NCBI GenBank assembly: GCA_001708385.1
Contig: CP012388.1
Location: forward strand, 3,100,001-3,164,000
Direction: 5' to 3'
DNA from: Flavobacterium psychrophilum
GTDB lineage: Bacteria > Bacteroidota > Bacteroidia > Flavobacteriales > Flavobacteriaceae
DNA length: 64,000 nucleotides
Shown: positions 29,439 to 37,526 of the stretch, piece by piece
Layout: each line of letters begins with the position of its first letter
How positions within the stretch are numbered: the first letter of the stretch is position 1
Position numbers and translations under genes: made by a program
The notes under the pieces: generated by a model
Told to the model about the DNA's origin: nothing
Databases searched by the model: none
The model's input: only the letters and a program-made list of their open reading frames with translations

Positions 29439-31889
29439 ATGAAAACATCCTTACTTTATGCACTTTTGCTAATGGGCGGAATTGCAGGCGCACAGAATAT
29501 CTCGATACCCGATGCTAATTTTAAAAGCAAATTGGTAAATGCAAGCCCCAATATGTATGTAGCTGTTAATGCAGCAGGTCAAAACATGATTGTAGATACA
29601 AACCACGATGGTGAAATACAGCAAAGTGAAGCCGATGCCGTTTATGAACTTTACCTTTTTGGTTCTTCTATTTCATCTTTATCAGGTATTTCATCTTTTA
29701 CAAACCTTACAAAACTAGACTGCAGTAATAACCAGATTCAATCTTTAGATGTTGCTGCGTTATCAAATCTAAAGAGCCTTAATTGCAGGGTTAATGGCAT
29801 GCAATCATTAAATATGTCCGGTCTGGCACTTTTAGAAGATGTTATTTTTGAATGGAATGCGATTACCTCATTTGCTCCGACTGGATTAACAAGCCTTAGA
29901 AATATCCAAGGCAGGAATAACAATCTTACAACGCTTAATCTTTCGCTTTTTCCGGCTCTCGTTTCACTTGTTTGCGATGATAACCAGCTGACAACTTTAA
30001 ATGCTTCAGCAGCTCCGTTGTTAACTGTGGTATTATGCAACAAAAACCAGATCACTAATTTAAATATAACAGGTTTAGATCTTTTCTATCTTGATTATTC
30101 AAATAATCCTCTTCCTGCTGTAGACGTTTCCACATTAACAAATTTGGAGACTCTTATTTGCAGCAATGTGGGAACGCCAAATCTTAACCTTAATGGCTTA
30201 TCGGCTTTAAAAAATGTTGAATGTTCTAATAATCCTATTTCAGTACTAAATACAGAAGACCTTACGGCGTTAGAAATGTTTTTTTGCGAGTATACTCAAA
30301 TCCTGCAACTGGATTTAAGCCATTCCCCGAACCTTAAATATTTCCATGCCGGAAACAATCCATTACTTACATCAATAAATATTCACAACGAAGGATTAAT
30401 ATTATATCCGGGAGAATGTAACCTGTCTGATACTCCGAGCCTGCAAATGCTGTGTGTAGACGAAGGCGAGGAAGAGCTAATGTTGGAGTATTATGAGTCA
30501 AGGCAGGAAATACCTCCATACATTAGTACAACATGCGAATTTGTTCCAGGACAGATATATAACAAGATTTCAGGTAAAATAAGGATAGATATTGATGATA
30601 ACGGGTGTACAGATGCCGATAGCAAGCCTTTCTATTACCCGGTTAAAATTTCTGATGGGACTACAGAGAAAATTAAGTTCGCCAGTTCTAATGGAGAGTA
30701 TTTCGCTCTAGTAGGTGCAGGTACGTATACAGTTACAGCACCTTATGACGGAAATATGTACGAAACTCTTCCGGCAACAGCATCGGTAACTTTTGCGGGG
30801 ATGGATAATGATACCTTTGTACAGGATTTTTGTGTTACACCAACTGGCGAGGTTAACGATGTAAGCGTAATTTTATCAACAGGGCCTGTAAGGCCGGGGT
30901 TTGATTCGTACCATTATATATATTACAGGAATAGTGGTAACACCATTGCTAACGGTACGGTAACTTTTACTTTTAACAATGCTGTATTGGATTATGTAGA
31001 GGCCGACCCTTTAGAGGCTACTTCAGCTCCGGGATCATTAACATGGAATTATACTAACCTCATGCCTTTTGAGAGCCGTGTAATAATGGTTGCCCTAAAT
31101 GCAAATTCCCCTACCGAAACACCGGCACTTAATATTGATGATGAACTTTTCTTTGTTGCAGAGGTTGGTATGGATCAAACCGATGTGAACCTGCAAAATA
31201 ATTTATATCGCAGCGATGTAAGTGTAGTGGGTGCGTTTGACCCCAACAATATAGTTTGCCTTGAAGGAGACAAAGAACCTGTAGAGAACATTGGCGAATA
31301 TCTTAACTATGTGGTGAATTTTGAAAATACAGGTAATGCGGCTGCAACATTTGTAGTAGTAACGCAGGAACTAGATGCAGCACAATTTGATGTTTCGTCT
31401 TTTGAGGTGCTAAATGCTTCGCATGAAGTTGATGTTACGCGAATTGGTAATAATGTAATGTTCAGGTTTGAGGATATTGATCTTGGAGCGGCAGAACAGG
31501 GTAATGTAGTATTCAGGATCAAGACGCTTCAAAGCCTGGAAGAAGGTGATCAGGTAATGAACCAGGCAAATATTGTCTTTGATTACAATTACGCCATTAT
31601 AACTAATCAGGCATTTACAACTTTTGAAACGATACTGGGTAACGATAAATTTACATTAGATAAATCCGTAAGTATTTATCCTAATCCATCAACAGACCTA
31701 GTTAACATATCATCTGAAAATAATGTGCACGGAATTGAGTTATATGATATTCAGGGCAGGCTGATACAGGCTATCCAAATAAACGCACCATCTGCTCAAA
31801 TAGACCTTACAGACAGGCAAAGTGGCATATATTTTATAAAAATTGCTACTGCCAAAGGGGTAATGGTAGAAAAAGTGATTAAACAGTAA
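29439..31889 (+). CDS. T9SS-secreted leucine-rich-repeat surface protein (larger paralogue)
   Basis: 816 residues, same layout as the preceding gene: signal peptide to GIAGAQ (19), EF-hand-like loop DTNHDGEIQQSE at exactly the same positions 53-64, a longer LRR array (about 70-340), beta-sandwich with carboxypeptidase-regulatory-like features (about 370-460), DUF11/DUF7619-like domains (about 470-725) and type A sorting domain (about 740-816, SVSIYPNPSTDLV). It lacks both the LytTR repeats and a clear TAnnTTTG box upstream, so its control may differ from its neighbour. Confidence 0.9.
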   Translation: MKTSLLYALLLMGGIAGAQNISIPDANFKSKLVNASPNMYVAVNAAGQNMIVDTNHDGEIQQSEADAVYELYLFGSSISSLSGISSFTNLTKLDCSNNQIQSLDVAALSNLKSLNCRVNGMQSLNMSGLALLEDVIFEWNAITSFAPTGLTSLRNIQGRNNNLTTLNLSLFPALVSLVCDDNQLTTLNASAAPLLTVVLCNKNQITNLNITGLDLFYLDYSNNPLPAVDVSTLTNLETLICSNVGTPNLNLNGLSALKNVECSNNPISVLNTEDLTALEMFFCEYTQILQLDLSHSPNLKYFHAGNNPLLTSINIHNEGLILYPGECNLSDTPSLQMLCVDEGEEELMLEYYESRQEIPPYISTTCEFVPGQIYNKISGKIRIDIDDNGCTDADSKPFYYPVKISDGTTEKIKFASSNGEYFALVGAGTYTVTAPYDGNMYETLPATASVTFAGMDNDTFVQDFCVTPTGEVNDVSVILSTGPVRPGFDSYHYIYYRNSGNTIANGTVTFTFNNAVLDYVEADPLEATSAPGSLTWNYTNLMPFESRVIMVALNANSPTETPALNIDDELFFVAEVGMDQTDVNLQNNLYRSDVSVVGAFDPNNIVCLEGDKEPVENIGEYLNYVVNFENTGNAAATFVVVTQELDAAQFDVSSFEVLNASHEVDVTRIGNNVMFRFEDIDLGAAEQGNVVFRIKTLQSLEEGDQVMNQANIVFDYNYAIITNQAFTTFETILGNDKFTLDKSVSIYPNPSTDLVNISSENNVHGIELYDIQGRLIQAIQINAPSAQIDLTDRQSGIYFIKIATAKGVMVEKVIKQ

Positions 31890-31918
31890 GGGCAACCCCT
31901 TTAATTTTACAGAATTAT

Positions 31919-31957
31919 CAAAAGTCAATACTTTAAGGTATTGACTTTTGTTTTTTT
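31919..31957 (+). terminator. Terminator after the second T9SS gene
   Basis: Perfect 13-bp stem CAAAAGTCAATAC / GTATTGACTTTTG, 6-nt loop, seven T. Confidence 0.96.
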
Positions 31958-32015
31958 AGTAGCATATTTAACGATTTTAATAAGTAATTTTCTTTATAAA
32001 TAAATTTCATTTTAT

Positions 32016-32023
32016 TAAATTCG
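32016..32023 (+). promoter_or_regulatory. Possible -7 element of gltA
   Basis: TAAATTCG, one base off TAnnTTTG, with TTTA 19 nt upstream (31993-31996). It is weak but correctly spaced. Confidence 0.4.
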
Positions 32024-32061
32024 CAGGAATATATTTTTCACAACTATAATTCACACTACAT

Positions 32062-33345
32062 ATGTCAAATACTGCAATACTAGAAATTGATGGCAAAAGG
32101 TATGAGTTCCCGGTTATTGTAGGAACCGAAAACGAAACTGCTATTGATATTGATAAACTGCGTGGTCTTACCGGCGCTATAACAATAGATCCGGGTTATA
32201 AGAACTCAGGGTCATGCAAAAGCGAAATTACTTTCCTTGACGGAGAGCAGGGTATACTTCGATACAGAGGATATTCTATCGAGCAACTTGCTGAAAAATC
32301 TAACTTCTTAGAAGTTTCTTACCTGCTTATTTTTGGAGAGCTGCCTACAGCTGCCGAGCTTGAGAAATTTGAAACTAACATAAGGAAATATACTCTTGTT
32401 AATGAAGAGATGAAAAATATCATTGACGGGTTTCCTAAAAATGCACACCCAATGGGAGTGCTTGCGTCACTAACAAGTGCACTTACGGCATTTAACCCAA
32501 AATCGGTTGATGTTAACAACGAAGCTGAAATGTATGAGGCTGTTTGCAAGGCGGTGGGTAAATTCCTTGTTATTGCTACATGGACATACAGAAAAGCTAT
32601 GGGTTACCCCCTAAACTATTACGATAATACAACGGGGTATGTAGAAAACTTCATGAACCTGATGTTCTCTCTGCCTACAGGTCCTTACACTATCGATCCT
32701 GTTATTGTAAACGCTCTTGATAAATTATTCATCCTTCACGCAGACCACGAACAAAATTGTTCTACATCTACAGTAAGAATGGTAGGTTCATCTCACGCTG
32801 GGCTTTTTGCTTCAATATCTGCGGGTGTATCTGCTTTATGGGGTCCGCTTCACGGTGGTGCTAACCAGGCTGTACTTGAAATGCTTGAAGAGATTCAGAA
32901 AAACGGTGGCGATGCCGATAAATATCTTGCGAAAGCAAAAGATAAAGATGATCCGTTCCGTCTTATGGGCTTTGGACACAGGGTTTATAAAAACTTTGAC
33001 CCAAGAGCTAAGATCATTAAAAAAGCAGCTGATGAAGTACTTTCAAAACTTGGTGTTGACGACCCGGTACTTGCAATCGCTAAAAAACTTGAAGAAGCTG
33101 CATTACAGGATGAGTACTTCAAATCTAGAAACCTTTACCCTAACGTAGATTTCTATTCGGGAATCATTTACAGGGCTATGGGAATACCAACAGAAATGTT
33201 CACTGTTCTTTTCGCAATTGGCCGTCTTCCGGGATGGATTGCACAATGGAAAGAAATGCGTGTTAACAAAGAGCCTATCGGGCGTCCTAGACAAGTGTAT
33301 ACAGGTTCTCCGTTAAGAGAGTTTGTTGACGTAAAAAACAGATAA
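32062..33345 (+). CDS. gltA: Citrate synthase (type II)
   Basis: 427 residues. It condenses oxaloacetate with acetyl-CoA, the entry step of the TCA cycle. The N-terminal small domain (ILEIDGKRYEFPV) marks the hexameric, NADH-regulated type II class. Catalytic residues: His in LHADHEQNCSTSTVR, His in GFGHRVYKNFDPRA and Asp in YPNVDFYSGI; LWGPLHGGANQAVLEML is the family signature. It is a single-gene unit with terminator. Confidence 0.97.
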   Translation: MSNTAILEIDGKRYEFPVIVGTENETAIDIDKLRGLTGAITIDPGYKNSGSCKSEITFLDGEQGILRYRGYSIEQLAEKSNFLEVSYLLIFGELPTAAELEKFETNIRKYTLVNEEMKNIIDGFPKNAHPMGVLASLTSALTAFNPKSVDVNNEAEMYEAVCKAVGKFLVIATWTYRKAMGYPLNYYDNTTGYVENFMNLMFSLPTGPYTIDPVIVNALDKLFILHADHEQNCSTSTVRMVGSSHAGLFASISAGVSALWGPLHGGANQAVLEMLEEIQKNGGDADKYLAKAKDKDDPFRLMGFGHRVYKNFDPRAKIIKKAADEVLSKLGVDDPVLAIAKKLEEAALQDEYFKSRNLYPNVDFYSGIIYRAMGIPTEMFTVLFAIGRLPGWIAQWKEMRVNKEPIGRPRQVYTGSPLREFVDVKNR

Positions 33346-33364
33346 TTATTTTATATAGATATCT

Positions 33365-33392
33365 AAAGCCGCTCCTACAGAGCGGCTTTTTT
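33365..33392 (+). terminator. Terminator after gltA
   Basis: Perfect 10-bp stem AAAGCCGCTC / GAGCGGCTTT, 5-nt loop, then T-run. Confidence 0.95.
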
Positions 33393-33452
33393 ATTGCTTT
33401 GTAATGATTGCATAAATTTCAGACGAAATAATTATCAATATCGCTATAAAAG

Positions 33453-33483
33453 TTTACAATGATGCGTTCATTTTCTATATTTG
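33453..33483 (+). promoter_or_regulatory. Promoter of the guanidino-hydrolase/Rrf2 operon
   Basis: TTTA (33453-33456), 19 nt, TATATTTG (33476-33483) followed by CG. The start codon is 19 bp downstream. Confidence 0.7.
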
Positions 33484-33502
33484 CGCAAAACCTGTATATA
33501 CT

Positions 33503-34417
33503 ATGTTACACCTTAACGTAAAAAACGAAACATCGCGGCTTCGGGCCGTTATATTAGGAACTGCCACAAGTAACGGGCCAACGCCAACAGAGAGCGAGGC
33601 TTACGATCCGAAATCGCTGGAGCACATAAAAGCGGGAACATATCCGGTAGAAGCAGACATGGTGAAAGAAATGGATGCGCTGGCAAAAGTTTTCGAAAAG
33701 TATGATGTAAAGGTATACAGGCCTGAAATTATACAGGATTATAACCAGATATTCAGCAGGGATATCGGTTTTGTGATTGACGATATATTTGTCAAAGCAA
33801 ATATTTTACCGGACAGGGAGAGGGAACTGGATGCTATACAATATGTAATAGACCAGATCGATCCTGCAAAGGTAGTTCGCCCGCCCGAAGAAGTACATAT
33901 TGAAGGTGGCGATGTAATGCCGTGGAATGACCATATTTTTATTGGTACTTACAAAGGCAGCGATTATAAAGACTTTATTACCGCCAGAACCAATATACAG
34001 GGGGTAAATTATATAAAAGAACTTTTCCCGAATAAGATCGTAAAAGAGTTTGACCTTGTTAAATCGAGGATAGAACCAAGAGATAACGCACTGCACCTTG
34101 ACTGTTGCTTTCAGCCGATTGGTAAAGATAAAGGCGTAATTTATAAGAGCGGGTTTAGGGAAGAGGCAGATTATTTGTATCTTGTAGACTTGTTTGGCAA
34201 AGACAACCTGTTTCATATAGAAAGGGAAGAGATGTATAACATGACATCTAACTTTTTTTCGATAGATACGAACGTGGTTGTTGTAGAGAAAAACTTCCAC
34301 AGGCTTAAAAACTGGCTTATAGCACAAGATTTTATTGTTGAAGAGGTACCGTATGCAGAAATAGCAAAACAGGAAGGTTTACTAAGATGTTCAACATTAC
34401 CCCTTATAAGAGATTAA
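33503..34417 (+). CDS. Amidinotransferase / dimethylarginine dimethylaminohydrolase-like protein
   Basis: 304 residues of the guanidino-modifying (arginine deiminase-like) fold. Catalytic candidates are in the usual order: E134-G-G-D137 (HIEGGDVMPW), H198 (NALHLD) and nucleophile C296 (LLRCSTLPL). Family members deiminate or transamidinate arginine derivatives (arginine, methylarginine, agmatine). The substrate is not decidable from sequence; homologues are often labelled amidinotransferase or arginine deiminase-related. It lies 14 bp before ctlX in the same operon, suggesting consecutive steps on arginine/citrulline-type compounds. Confidence 0.82.
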   Translation: MLHLNVKNETSRLRAVILGTATSNGPTPTESEAYDPKSLEHIKAGTYPVEADMVKEMDALAKVFEKYDVKVYRPEIIQDYNQIFSRDIGFVIDDIFVKANILPDRERELDAIQYVIDQIDPAKVVRPPEEVHIEGGDVMPWNDHIFIGTYKGSDYKDFITARTNIQGVNYIKELFPNKIVKEFDLVKSRIEPRDNALHLDCCFQPIGKDKGVIYKSGFREEADYLYLVDLFGKDNLFHIEREEMYNMTSNFFSIDTNVVVVEKNFHRLKNWLIAQDFIVEEVPYAEIAKQEGLLRCSTLPLIRD

Positions 34418-34431
34418 TTTTTTAAATTGAT

Positions 34432-35367
34432 ATGAAACAGATTACCGATACTATACTTATGATTCGCCCGGTGGCTTTCAGGATGAACGAGCAAACCGCA
34501 GTTAATAATTATTACCAAAAAGTAATAGACAGCCTGCTGCCGGAAAGCGTAAATGCTAAGGCACAACAAGAATTTGATGCTTTTGTTGAAAAGCTAAAAG
34601 CTGTAGGTGTTAATGTTGTAGTTGTAGATGATACTACAGATTCCGATACTCCGGATTCTGTTTTCCCGAATAACTGGGTTTCTTTCCATGAAAATGGCGA
34701 TGTGGCATTATATCCTATGTTTGCAGAGAACCGCCGTAATGAGCGCCGTGAAGAGATTTTAGACTTACTGGAAGATCAGGGGTTTGTTATAGATAATATT
34801 GTAGACTATACATCGGCTGAAGAAGATGATATTTTTCTTGAAGGAACAGGGAGTATTGTTTTAGACAGGGCTAACCACAAAGCATATTGTGCTTTATCAC
34901 CACGTGCAGATGAGGAGCTTCTTATAGAATATTGTGAGGATTTTGAGTATACACCGGTTATATTTGAGGCTTACCAAACGGTAGACGGAGAGCGCAAGCT
35001 TATTTATCATACCAATGTAATGATGTGTATTGGCGATACTTTTGCTATTATTTGTGCAGATTGTATTGACGATAAAAAAGAGCGCAAAATGGTGCTTGAA
35101 AACCTTAAGGAAGACGGTAAAGAGATTATCCTGCTTACAGAAGCCCAATTGAATAACTTTGCGGGTAATATGCTTCAGGTACAGGGTGCCGATAATAAAA
35201 GCTACCTTGTAATGAGCGATTCGGCAAGACAGGTGCTTACTAAAGACCAGATTGCTAAAATTGAAAAACATACAGAAATATTGAGTTCAAGCCTTGATAC
35301 TATTGAAGCATGTGGTGGCGGAAGCGCACGCTGCATGATGGCTGAAATATTTTTGCTAAAACAATAA
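34432..35367 (+). CDS. ctlX: CtlX-like citrulline utilisation hydrolase
   Basis: 311 residues, same superfamily as the preceding protein but a distinct family. The N-terminus ITDTILMIRPVAFRMNEQTA matches CtlX proteins, named in Francisella for citrulline ureidase activity (citrulline to ornithine, CO2, NH3). Active-site candidates: E137 (FLEGTGS), H193 (IYHTNVMM), C301 (GGSARCMMAE). It is 1 bp from the Rrf2 regulator start, so all three genes are probably one transcript. Confidence 0.83.
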   Translation: MKQITDTILMIRPVAFRMNEQTAVNNYYQKVIDSLLPESVNAKAQQEFDAFVEKLKAVGVNVVVVDDTTDSDTPDSVFPNNWVSFHENGDVALYPMFAENRRNERREEILDLLEDQGFVIDNIVDYTSAEEDDIFLEGTGSIVLDRANHKAYCALSPRADEELLIEYCEDFEYTPVIFEAYQTVDGERKLIYHTNVMMCIGDTFAIICADCIDDKKERKMVLENLKEDGKEIILLTEAQLNNFAGNMLQVQGADNKSYLVMSDSARQVLTKDQIAKIEKHTEILSSSLDTIEACGGGSARCMMAEIFLLKQ

Positions 35368-35368
35368 T

Positions 35369-35782
35369 ATGCTTTCAAAAAAAACAAAATATGGGTTAAA
35401 GGCGCTTATCTACATTGCTAAGCAGGGTGGAACAGCGCCGGTACTTATATCTGATATATCTGAAAAAGAACAGATACCTAAAAAGTTTCTTGAGGCGATT
35501 TTGTTAGACCTTAAGAAGTTTGGTATTCTCGGTTCTAAAAAAGGCAAAGGTGGGGGATATTATCTTATGAAAGATCCTAAAACCGTTACCGCTGCTACGC
35601 TTATCCGTGTGTTAGACGGGCCTATAGCATTATTGCCATGCGTAAGCCTTAACTATTACGAAAAGTGTGATGACTGCCCTCACGAGGAAAAATGTTCGCT
35701 TAACAGGTTTATGGCAGAGGTGCGTGATAACACGCTTAACGTTCTTCAACAGAAGTCGTTACATGATTTAACATTATTGTAG
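35369..35782 (+). CDS. Rrf2-family transcriptional regulator with four-cysteine cluster
   Basis: 137 residues. The winged helix (about 1-70) starts MLSKKTKYGLKALIYIA with the recognition region IPKKFLEAILLDLKKFGILGSKKGKGGGY. The ligand part has C91, C100, C103 and C109, spaced much as the Fe-S ligands of IscR/NsrR, so an Fe-S cluster is plausible. It begins 1 bp after ctlX, yet stands directly before the cysHDN operon, whose promoter contains a dyad. In Bacteroidetes and Firmicutes such regulators control sulfur metabolism (CymR type). Inferred role: sulfur or redox control of cysHDN. Confidence 0.88.
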   Translation: MLSKKTKYGLKALIYIAKQGGTAPVLISDISEKEQIPKKFLEAILLDLKKFGILGSKKGKGGGYYLMKDPKTVTAATLIRVLDGPIALLPCVSLNYYEKCDDCPHEEKCSLNRFMAEVRDNTLNVLQQKSLHDLTLL

Positions 35783-35804
35783 CGCTTTTTTTTATCTTTA
35801 TAGT

Positions 35805-35827
35805 CTATTATTTCTATAGAGTAATAG
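35805..35827 (+). promoter_or_regulatory. Dyad overlapping the cysH promoter, candidate Rrf2 operator
   Basis: CTATTA (35805-35810) and its exact inverse TAATAG (35822-35827) flank an 11-bp spacer. The dyad fills the space from the expected -33 to the -7 box, where a bound repressor would exclude RNA polymerase. Confidence 0.55.
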
Positions 35828-35835
35828 TATATTTG
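35828..35835 (+). promoter_or_regulatory. -7 element of the cysHDN promoter
   Basis: TATATTTG directly abutting the dyad. No TTTG at -33. It gives a leader of about 55 nt. Confidence 0.65.
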
Positions 35836-35852
35836 AAAAAAATTAATCACGG

Positions 35853-35872
35853 GTTTTTATTTCGATAAAAAC
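35853..35872 (+). repeat. Hairpin in the cysH leader
   Basis: GTTTTTAT and ATAAAAAC, a perfect 8-bp stem around a TTCG loop, about 25 nt before the cysH start. It is A/U-rich and not a terminator. It does not fit any sulfur riboswitch I know. Confidence 0.5.
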
Positions 35873-35896
35873 ATTCGGTATAGGTTAAAAGAAAAG

Positions 35897-36616
35897 ATGG
35901 AGGAGAAAAAATTACAGTATCTAAATGACGCATTAGAGGGTCTACAGCTTGCTGAGGCACTTAGCTTTGTGGTTGGTGCTTTTGAGGGGAGAAAGGTTTT
36001 TTCTACCTCTTTTGGTATAGAAGACCAGGTACTTACCCACTTTATTGCACCTCACGCAAACGAAGTTGAGGTTTTTACCTTAGATACAGGCCGTCAGTTT
36101 AATGAAACTTACGAAGTGTTTCAGCGAACGTTAACCAAATATCCGGCGATAAAAATTAAAACATTTTATCCTGATGAGCAGAATATTGCAGATTATGTAA
36201 ATAATCATGGTATCAATGGGTTTTACAATAGTGTAGAAAGCCGCAAAGAATGCTGCCGCGTACGCAAAGTAGTACCCTTGCAAAGAGCCATTACCGGAGC
36301 ATCGTTATGGATAACCGGGCTAAGGGCAGAACAATCGCAAAATCGTGAAGGAATGCAGTTTTTAGAATGGGACGAGGCTAACCGGCTGGTTAAGTTTAAT
36401 CCTTTACTGCATTTCACACTTAAAGAAGTAGAACAGTTCACAGATAAATATAATATTCCTGTAAGCAGCCTGTATAAAAAAGGTTATTTAAGTATAGGCT
36501 GTGCACCATGTACACGCGCTTTACTGGAAGGTGAAGATTTTAGAGCCGGACGCTGGTGGTGGGAACATGGCAAAAAAGAATGTGGCCTGCATATACATTC
36601 TGATAAAAATTATTAA
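35897..36616 (+). CDS. cysH: Assimilatory adenylyl-sulfate (APS) reductase
   Basis: 239 residues. It reduces activated sulfate to sulfite using thioredoxin. Seen: C119-C120 (KECCRVRK) and C202-x-x-C205 (GCAPC), the four ligands of the [4Fe-4S] cluster that mark the APS rather than PAPS type, and the catalytic Cys229 in KKECGLH. The PP-loop-like N-terminus is FSTSFGIEDQVLTH. It is the first gene of cysHDN, 2 bp before cysD. No APS kinase is visible, consistent with direct use of APS. Confidence 0.95.
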   Translation: MEEKKLQYLNDALEGLQLAEALSFVVGAFEGRKVFSTSFGIEDQVLTHFIAPHANEVEVFTLDTGRQFNETYEVFQRTLTKYPAIKIKTFYPDEQNIADYVNNHGINGFYNSVESRKECCRVRKVVPLQRAITGASLWITGLRAEQSQNREGMQFLEWDEANRLVKFNPLLHFTLKEVEQFTDKYNIPVSSLYKKGYLSIGCAPCTRALLEGEDFRAGRWWWEHGKKECGLHIHSDKNY

Positions 36617-36618
36617 TA

Positions 36619-37524
36619 ATGACACAGCAATTACAAACACATTTGCATACGCTGGAAGACGAAAGCATATACATAATCCGTGAGGTTGTGGCACAGTTTC
36701 AAAAACCGGTGCTGCTTTTTTCCGGAGGCAAAGACTCTATAACACTGGCAAGACTGGCACAAAAAGCATTTTATCCGGCAAAAATTCCGTTTCCGTTCTT
36801 ACATATAGATACGGGGCATAACTTCCCTGAAACTATAGCATTTCGTGACCAGTTGGTTGAAGAACTTGGAGTGGAGCTTATTGTGCGTTATGTACAGGAT
36901 AGTATCGACCAGAAAAAAGTTCAGGAAGAAACCGGCAAGCATGCGAGCCGAAATGCACTGCAAACGGTAACGCTACTTGACGCTATAGAAGAGTTTGGTT
37001 TTGACGCCTGCATGGGCGGTGCACGCCGTGATGAAGAAAAATCCAGGGCTAAAGAACGTATCTTTTCGGTGCGTGACGATTTTGGCCAGTGGGATGCTAA
37101 AAAACAGCGTCCAGAATTATTTAATATTCTGAATGGTAAAATTCATTTTGGGGAGAACGTAAGGGCATTCCCTATAAGCAACTGGACAGAAGAAGATGTG
37201 TGGAATTATATTGCACAGGAAGGCATTGGCCTGCCAACAATATATTTTGCGCATCCACGAAAACTTGTAAAGAGGGATGGCGCTTTCCTGGCACATTCTG
37301 ACTACCTGAACCTTGTAGACAGCGATGAGATCGTGGAAACTATAGTACGTTTTCGTACCGTAGGCGATATGACCTGTACCGCAGCATTCGTGTCTGAGGC
37401 TTCAACGATTCCCGATATTATGTACGAAAACAAATCTTCCAAATCTTCTGAACGTGGTGCCCGTATTGACGATAAGCGATCTGAGGCGGCATTAGAGCAG
37501 AGAAAGAAGGGAGGGTATTTTTAA
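36619..37524 (+). CDS. cysD: Sulfate adenylyltransferase subunit 2
   Basis: 301 residues. With CysN it makes APS from ATP and sulfate. The PP-loop SGGKDS is at 35-40, and the conserved CMGGARRDEEKSRAKERIFS and C-terminal ERGARIDDKRSEAALEQRKKGGYF are intact. It sits 2 bp after cysH and 2 bp before cysN. Confidence 0.97.
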   Translation: MTQQLQTHLHTLEDESIYIIREVVAQFQKPVLLFSGGKDSITLARLAQKAFYPAKIPFPFLHIDTGHNFPETIAFRDQLVEELGVELIVRYVQDSIDQKKVQEETGKHASRNALQTVTLLDAIEEFGFDACMGGARRDEEKSRAKERIFSVRDDFGQWDAKKQRPELFNILNGKIHFGENVRAFPISNWTEEDVWNYIAQEGIGLPTIYFAHPRKLVKRDGAFLAHSDYLNLVDSDEIVETIVRFRTVGDMTCTAAFVSEASTIPDIMYENKSSKSSERGARIDDKRSEAALEQRKKGGYF

Positions 37525-37526
37525 TT

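Noticed and set aside
33806..34327. 173-codon open frame on the minus strand inside the amidinotransferase-like gene
   Set aside because: It is fully antisense to a well-conserved gene with intact active site, has no promoter, no recognisable domain, and its composition (many Tyr, Phe, Ile) is what reverse reading of this gene would give.
35842..35896. Sulfur-responsive riboswitch (SAM type) in the cysH leader
   Set aside because: Only about 55 nt are available and they form one simple hairpin; none of the conserved multi-helix SAM riboswitch features are present.
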